DNA of 28,471 bases from contig DGYW01000002.1 of the NCBI GenBank assembly GCA_002396805.1, positions 1 to 28,471 on the forward strand. Reading direction: 5' to 3'. Below the pieces are notes generated by a model. That model did not search any database. It was given only the letters and a program-made list of their open reading frames with translations, and had not been told where the DNA came from. The translations under genes and the position numbers were made by a program. Positions 24,812 through 28,471 of this stretch are shown in pieces; positions within the stretch are counted from its first letter, which is position 1; each line of letters starts with the position of its first letter. This DNA is from Firmicutes bacterium UBA4996 (lineage in GTDB: Bacteria; Bacillota; Limnochordia; Darwinibacteriales; Darwinibacteriaceae).

Positions 24812-26200
24812 CTATAAAAGATAGTCTATGAACCACGCCAAAACGCGTACCATGCCCACCATTAAGCGCTTCGGTAAGGGAGCAGACGGTGTTGCTTGGG
24901 TAGCCAGGATCGGCTGACTATAGGCAGCTTTCTCTCGCATAACCTCCCGTAGGTGTCCATTGAATTCTTCACTTTCAATCACTAGCATGGTTTCGGTGCT
25001 CAAAAAGCTACTTCTCGCGTCCATATTAAAAGACCCAACCGCACTTAAGTGTTGATCAAACAATACCGCCTTTCCGTGTAGAGAACCCGGTCCATAATAT
25101 TCCCAGATTTCCGTAGCCCGACTACCCAGAAAATCCCGTTTACTCTCATAGCCTGCAACCCCAAAAAGATTAGGACTAGAAGCCAAAGAATTGGTGAGTA
25201 GTAACACTTCCTTACCCGCTAGTGACTCCTCCTCTAGATACTTGAGCATCCCCCGGGTAGGGATAATATAGGGGCTTTGTACCACAATAGATTCTTCGGC
25301 CTCGTGAGCTAGATGCACCAGACTCGCCCACACCCAAGGATGCTTTTTCCCCCTCATAACAGGGTTGTGAATTAATTGCATCCGTTCTACTGGTATGCTT
25401 TCTTTCTCTAGCCAATCTAGGCTGTCTATAAAATGCTGGGGATAATTAAGACGAATTTCTTCTAAGCGCTGTAAAAGGACAGTTCGGCGTTTTTGAGCCC
25501 TTGCCTCCCTTCTGGGGGTAATCCAAGAGCTCATTCTTCCAGTTAACCGATGTTCCCACAGCAAGGAAAAATATTCAACCAGCTGCCCAACTCCGCTCTG
25601 TCCGTTGGTGCCATCTGCCGTAAGCACCACAACATCCATATCAAAGACAAATTCTTTAGTCATTTCCGCTGACAGGTAATAACGGTTGCCAATATTACGA
25701 CCACTAATTAGCCCAATCTTTCCATCTACGATCATGATCTTATCGTGCAAGCGATTGTTCCAAGTCCACGGCTTAAATAAATTTAAGGGTTCGTAGAGGC
25801 GAAACTCAACATTAGGATGGAGCTCTAGAACATACCGAAGATCTCGCATGCTTCCATATAAACGATGAAAAATTCCATCCATCAAAATTCGCACCTGGAC
25901 GCCTCGATCCGCCGCTTCCAAAAGCGAAGCGAAAAACACGTCCGCCACCACACCAGAGTGGAGACTGTGATATGCAATCTCTATTGAGTGTTGAGCACCT
26001 TGAATTAGAGCGATGCGCACCGCAATAGACTCTTCCCCATCCTCCACCAAGACTACACGATCCAACCCTGGACTCCGGGCAAACGATTCTGTACTAGCTA
26101 GTGGGGAGAAAGCCTCCTTACTAGGACGATGAGGAAGGGCAAAATAGAGTATTCCGCTAAATAATATGTAGATAAAATAAAGAAGTATTCGCTTATCCAC
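24812..26200 (-). CDS. Phospholipase D / cardiolipin synthase-like protein
   Basis: This 462-residue protein has two HKD motifs: RLHDKIMIVDG (His152) and SLHGKAVLFDQ (His375). These are the two halves of the PLD-superfamily active site. An N-terminal hydrophobic segment (about residues 5-22, before HRPSKE) anchors or exports it. The domain arrangement resembles cardiolipin synthases, but the chain could equally be another membrane-associated PLD-type phosphodiesterase. GTG 26200 has AAGGGGG upstream. It shares a transcript with the GH3 gene, although no functional link is obvious. Confidence 0.88.
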   Translation of the reverse strand: MDKRILLYFIYILFSGILYFALPHRPSKEAFSPLASTESFARSPGLDRVVLVEDGEESIAVRIALIQGAQHSIEIAYHSLHSGVVADVFFASLLEAADRGVQVRILMDGIFHRLYGSMRDLRYVLELHPNVEFRLYEPLNLFKPWTWNNRLHDKIMIVDGKIGLISGRNIGNRYYLSAEMTKEFVFDMDVVVLTADGTNGQSGVGQLVEYFSLLWEHRLTGRMSSWITPRREARAQKRRTVLLQRLEEIRLNYPQHFIDSLDWLEKESIPVERMQLIHNPVMRGKKHPWVWASLVHLAHEAEESIVVQSPYIIPTRGMLKYLEEESLAGKEVLLLTNSLASSPNLFGVAGYESKRDFLGSRATEIWEYYGPGSLHGKAVLFDQHLSAVGSFNMDARSSFLSTETMLVIESEEFNGHLREVMREKAAYSQPILATQATPSAPLPKRLMVGMVRVLAWFIDYLL

Positions 26201-26272
26201 ACTATTCCCCCTTAGAAGCTACATCAAACTGTTCGAGGTCTAGGCACCCTTTACCTTCCCTCAAAACGTGAT

Positions 26273-26301
26273 CAAAAAAAGCCCCGGAATTCCGGAGCTT
26301 T
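26273..26301 (-). terminator. Terminator of ribU
   Basis: On the minus strand AGCTCCGGAATTCCGGGGCT (26300-26281) forms a GC-rich hairpin followed by seven T, 15 bases after the ribU stop. Confidence 0.9.
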
Positions 26302-26315
26302 GAGATAAGCTATAG

Positions 26316-26933
26316 TTACTGCATTTTCCATAAAGGTTGTAGAGCTTTAAACAAACCTAACCCACTAACGGCCACGATTAAGCCTTTGAGTAAGTTGAAG
26401 GGAACAATAGCGAATAGTACTAGCGTACGCAGATCTACGACTGCTGAATTGATTTTGGCCGCCATGTTTACAAACGCGTCTACCGGATAACCCAGAACAA
26501 CTGCATAGGCTGGAATGAACACAAAGTAGTTGAGGACTGCCGCAAAGAATGCTCCACTAAAAATAGCTAAAATCGAACCCCAAACTACGCCTTTGCGGTT
26601 AGGATGTCTTTGATAAACCAAGGCCAAGGGTAAGACATAGGCCACCCCCACTAAGAAATTAGCCAATTCACCTACACCACCCGTGTTACTACGGACAATA
26701 ATTTTGAGTAGGTTCTTGAGAAATTCGATCATTACTCCAGCCGCGGGGCCCATGGCGAAGGCTCCAATTACAGCTGGTGCATCACTAAGATCGAATTTTA
26801 AAAAGGTGGGGAAAATCGGTAGGGGAAAGTCCAATAGCATTAGAATCATGCCGAGGCCTGACAACATCCCAATTTTCACCATAGAGCTGGTAGCAAAGAT
26901 GCTACCTTTGGATTGACTAGAATTTCGGATCAT
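26316..26933 (-). CDS. ribU: Riboflavin transporter substrate-binding (ECF S) subunit
   Basis: This 205-residue membrane protein is the S component of an ECF transporter, binding riboflavin and docking on a shared EcfA/A'/T module encoded elsewhere. It has about six hydrophobic helices. The motif FDLSDAPAVIGAFAMGPAAGVMIEFLKN is typical of RibU-type S components, followed by GGVGELANFLVGVAYVLP. The upstream FMN riboswitch makes the riboflavin assignment strong. ATG 26933 has GAGAGGG before it. It stands alone with its own promoter, riboswitch and terminator. Confidence 0.95.
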   Translation of the reverse strand: MIRNSSQSKGSIFATSSMVKIGMLSGLGMILMLLDFPLPIFPTFLKFDLSDAPAVIGAFAMGPAAGVMIEFLKNLLKIIVRSNTGGVGELANFLVGVAYVLPLALVYQRHPNRKGVVWGSILAIFSGAFFAAVLNYFVFIPAYAVVLGYPVDAFVNMAAKINSAVVDLRTLVLFAIVPFNLLKGLIVAVSGLGLFKALQPLWKMQ

Positions 26934-26964
26934 AACTATCCCTCTCTTCGTGAAATTTTACACG

Positions 26965-26994
26965 AAAAAAGCAACCCGAAATTCCTCAGGTTGC
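26965..26994 (-). terminator. FMN riboswitch attenuator terminator
   Basis: On the minus strand GCAACC (26994-26989) pairs with GGTTGC (26976-26971), extended by a partial internal stem, followed by six T (26970-26965). It lies between the aptamer and ribU and is the likely off-state terminator. Confidence 0.85.
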
Positions 26995-27035
26995 AGATAA
27001 GTAATGTTAGACCTACGGCCTTGTGACCAACTGGT

Positions 27036-27151
27036 CTATTCTTCTCTCATCCAGACTATACTGTCGGTTTTGGAATTACACCAAATCGGCAATCACATTA
27101 TGATCGCTCGCGGACTTTAACCGCCGGTAGGGAATCTCACCCTGCCCCGAA
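27036..27151 (-). ncRNA. FMN riboswitch (RFN element)
   Basis: On the minus strand the RFN blocks appear in order: TTCGGGGCAGGGTGAGATTC (about 27151-27132), CCTACCGGCGG, AAGTCCGCGAGC, a Gly-rich-like variable arm, CCGAC-AGTATAGTCTGGATG and GAGA. These are the classic conserved segments. FMN binding is expected to repress the riboflavin uptake gene ribU. Confidence 0.96.
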
Positions 27152-27177
27152 GAATTTCTTATGCAGTTTTCACATTT

Positions 27178-27206
27178 ATTATAGCTTAAGGACCAAGGAG
27201 AGTCAA
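27178..27206 (-). promoter_or_regulatory. Promoter of the FMN riboswitch-ribU unit
   Basis: On the minus strand TTGACT (27206-27201) and TATAAT (27183-27178) are 17 bases apart, ending about 27 bases before the aptamer. Confidence 0.88.
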
Positions 27207-27243
27207 GGAATCAGTGTTATGTTTTTCACACAATCCAGTAAAC

Positions 27244-27852
27244 TTACCCTGCTGCTGGGGGAGAGAAACGATAGATGAGAAATTTCTCTCGGAAATCCTG
27301 CCCTCCCGGAACCTTGATCTTGTTAATCATTTGGAAGGAGTGACCCTGCAAAATTCTCTTGTATTCGGGCAGAGGATAATAGAGAATTATTTCAACTGTC
27401 CGGGGATGTGTTTCTACAGACTTCACGATGTTCGCCATTACCTTCTTAAAAACCTTATGGGAAAATGGATTGAAGAAATAAAACCGGTTCTCCCCTGGTT
27501 TCACTTCGTAATGTTCGGCTAAACCATACTTTAAACGAATGGGTGCTTGAATATGCCTTGCCCTTAAGCGATAACTACTTTTGTTATCTAAAGCTTCCTC
27601 ATAGGTCTTGTCGTGGGCCTCGATACCCACGATCGGCACTTGAAAACGGTTATGAACATAAAACGTCACTCGCCCACGACCACACCCGAAATCCACTAGT
27701 CGATCGTTTCTACCAAATCTATAAGACTGAAAAAGTCTTTCGAGTGCTTCATATGGGGTGGCCTCATAACGATTATATTGGTCCTGACCATTCCATTCCC
27801 TTAAGCCAACTGTCCTAATCCCTAGTTGGCGATCATACTTTTTTGCAGACAC
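27244..27852 (-). CDS. SAM-dependent methyltransferase
   Basis: This 202-residue class I methyltransferase has the SAM-binding motif LVDFGCGRGRVTFYVH and a later FYFFNPFSHKVFKKV block. The N-terminus (KKYDRQLGIRTVGLREW) resembles a family of small Bacillus/Clostridium methyltransferases with YNRYEATPYEALERL. Its substrate is not known. GTG 27852 is preceded by GGAGG, which overlaps the stop of the upstream Dam gene, so it is translated with it. Ends 37 bases before the ribU promoter; I see no clear terminator there. Confidence 0.9.
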   Translation of the reverse strand: MSAKKYDRQLGIRTVGLREWNGQDQYNRYEATPYEALERLFQSYRFGRNDRLVDFGCGRGRVTFYVHNRFQVPIVGIEAHDKTYEEALDNKSSYRLRARHIQAPIRLKYGLAEHYEVKPGENRFYFFNPFSHKVFKKVMANIVKSVETHPRTVEIILYYPLPEYKRILQGHSFQMINKIKVPGGQDFREKFLIYRFSPPAAG

Positions 27853-27864
27853 AATACTTACCTC

Positions 27865-28471
27865 CTACCGCCGACCACGAGCTAATCCTTTCCAAGCTAG
27901 CATTTCTTTGGCCGGTGTGCGATCCCCAGTACAGGCAATGCGACGGGGTGCATCGAGAAAAATCATTTTAAAGTCTAAGTCAGTATATAAACGCACAATT
28001 CGTTCTGTGGCTTGGTTCGATACAAGTACGGGGCCCTGGTGTTTCGCTAACCAATTCCCCAAACGGACTTGGTCTTCCCAAAGAAAATCATCTGGAGCAT
28101 ATTGAGTGAACTCCACGTCATAGGGTGGATCCGCGTAGACAAAATCATCTGGTCTAAGATCGAGGTCTGCGAAATCACCGAAACGAAACTCCCAAGTCTT
28201 GAGCAGTTCTCGATACTCAAGAAAGTCTTGTGCGTAGTTTATTCGCTTGTATCGTCCAAAGGGAACATTAAATTCGCCACTACGATTAAAGCGGCATAAA
28301 CCGTTATAGCCGGTCCGATTAAGATAATAAAACAACTCAGCCGTCTCTTGGTTGGTTGCTGTGGCGGGATCTTTAATTAGTTCATTAAATCTTGTGCGGG
28401 CCCCATAATAAAAGTCCTTATCGTTTTCGAAATCCAGAGAAACAACAAGGCCCCGCTGCAGCCACTGATAA
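27865..28471 (-). CDS. dam: DNA adenine methylase, C-terminal part (runs off right edge)
   Basis: About 201 codons are visible, open to the window edge without a start, so the N-terminal FxxGxG SAM-binding part is outside. The visible part shows FYYGARTRFNEL, LFYYLNRTGYNGLCRFNRSG, FNVPFGRYKR and the catalytic DPPY motif in FVYADPPYDVEFTQY. It ends with FLDAPRRIACTGDRTPAKEML. This is Dam/D12-class N6-adenine methyltransferase sequence, whose members usually methylate GATC or act in restriction systems. No restriction endonuclease is visible here, so an orphan methylase or a system continuing outside the window cannot be told apart. Confidence 0.92.
   Translation of the reverse strand, partial: YQWLQRGLVVSLDFENDKDFYYGARTRFNELIKDPATATNQETAELFYYLNRTGYNGLCRFNRSGEFNVPFGRYKRINYAQDFLEYRELLKTWEFRFGDFADLDLRPDDFVYADPPYDVEFTQYAPDDFLWEDQVRLGNWLAKHQGPVLVSNQATERIVRLYTDLDFKMIFLDAPRRIACTGDRTPAKEMLAWKGLARGRR

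Overview
The window looks like chromosome of an anaerobic, endospore-forming Bacillota (Clostridia or a deep-branching relative) of moderate GC. Grounds for this are a selenocysteine-dependent glycine reductase operon next to a one-chain pyruvate:ferredoxin oxidoreductase, a small clostridial spore-surface protein, an UPF0180 (YkuS) protein, c-di-AMP and FMN riboswitches, and strong Shine-Dalgarno sites with frequent TTG/GTG starts. The species cannot be named from the sequence. I see no mobile element, CRISPR array, tRNA or rRNA.

Layout. 1-320: two small coupled minus-strand ORFs of unknown function, the second running off the left edge. 516-735: a plus-strand spore protein (DUF3787 type) and its terminator. 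743-4273 (minus): nifJ. 4545-10548 (plus): trxA-grdE-grdA-grdB-grdCD. TGA must be read as selenocysteine in both grdA (codon 44) and grdB (codon 349). The two component C subunits, normally separate GrdC and GrdD, are one 835-residue fusion. A terminator-like hairpin separates grdB from the fusion. 10607-11076: a monocistronic small membrane protein. 11082-13872 (minus): a YtrA-type GntR repressor, ABC ATPase, ABC-2 permease and an exported DUF4097-like protein, with a clear promoter and a palindromic operator. 13925-14507 (plus): a small membrane protein and an UPF0180 protein that seems to lack a canonical start codon. 14537-20511 (minus): yjbQ, a fructose-6-phosphate-aldolase-type gene, two half-ABC exporters and an MFS exporter. 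20599-21702 (minus): a secreted HExxH metallopeptidase-like protein. 21919-22367 (plus): promoter, c-di-AMP (ydaO-type) riboswitch, long terminator hairpin and a 55-residue orphan ORF. 22377-26200 (minus): phospholipase D/cardiolipin-synthase-like protein and GH3 beta-glucosidase. 26273-27206 (minus): FMN riboswitch-controlled riboflavin transporter subunit ribU. 27244-28471 (minus): a SAM methyltransferase and a partial Dam-type DNA adenine methylase.

How the genes work together. Glycine reductase uses thioredoxin as electron donor. It converts glycine (component B, GrdE/GrdB) via the selenoprotein GrdA to a carboxymethyl-selenoether, and component C releases acetyl phosphate. The adjacent divergent pyruvate:ferredoxin oxidoreductase ties acetyl-CoA to pyruvate and ferredoxin. 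Elsewhere the genes form envelope/efflux modules (YtrA-type ABC, MFS plus ABC pair, c-di-AMP-controlled small ORF, secreted peptidase, PLD) and salvage functions (riboflavin uptake, beta-glucosidase).

The items most worth following are the GrdC-GrdD fusion, the c-di-AMP riboswitch in front of an unrecognised 55-residue ORF, and the non-canonical start of the UPF0180 gene.
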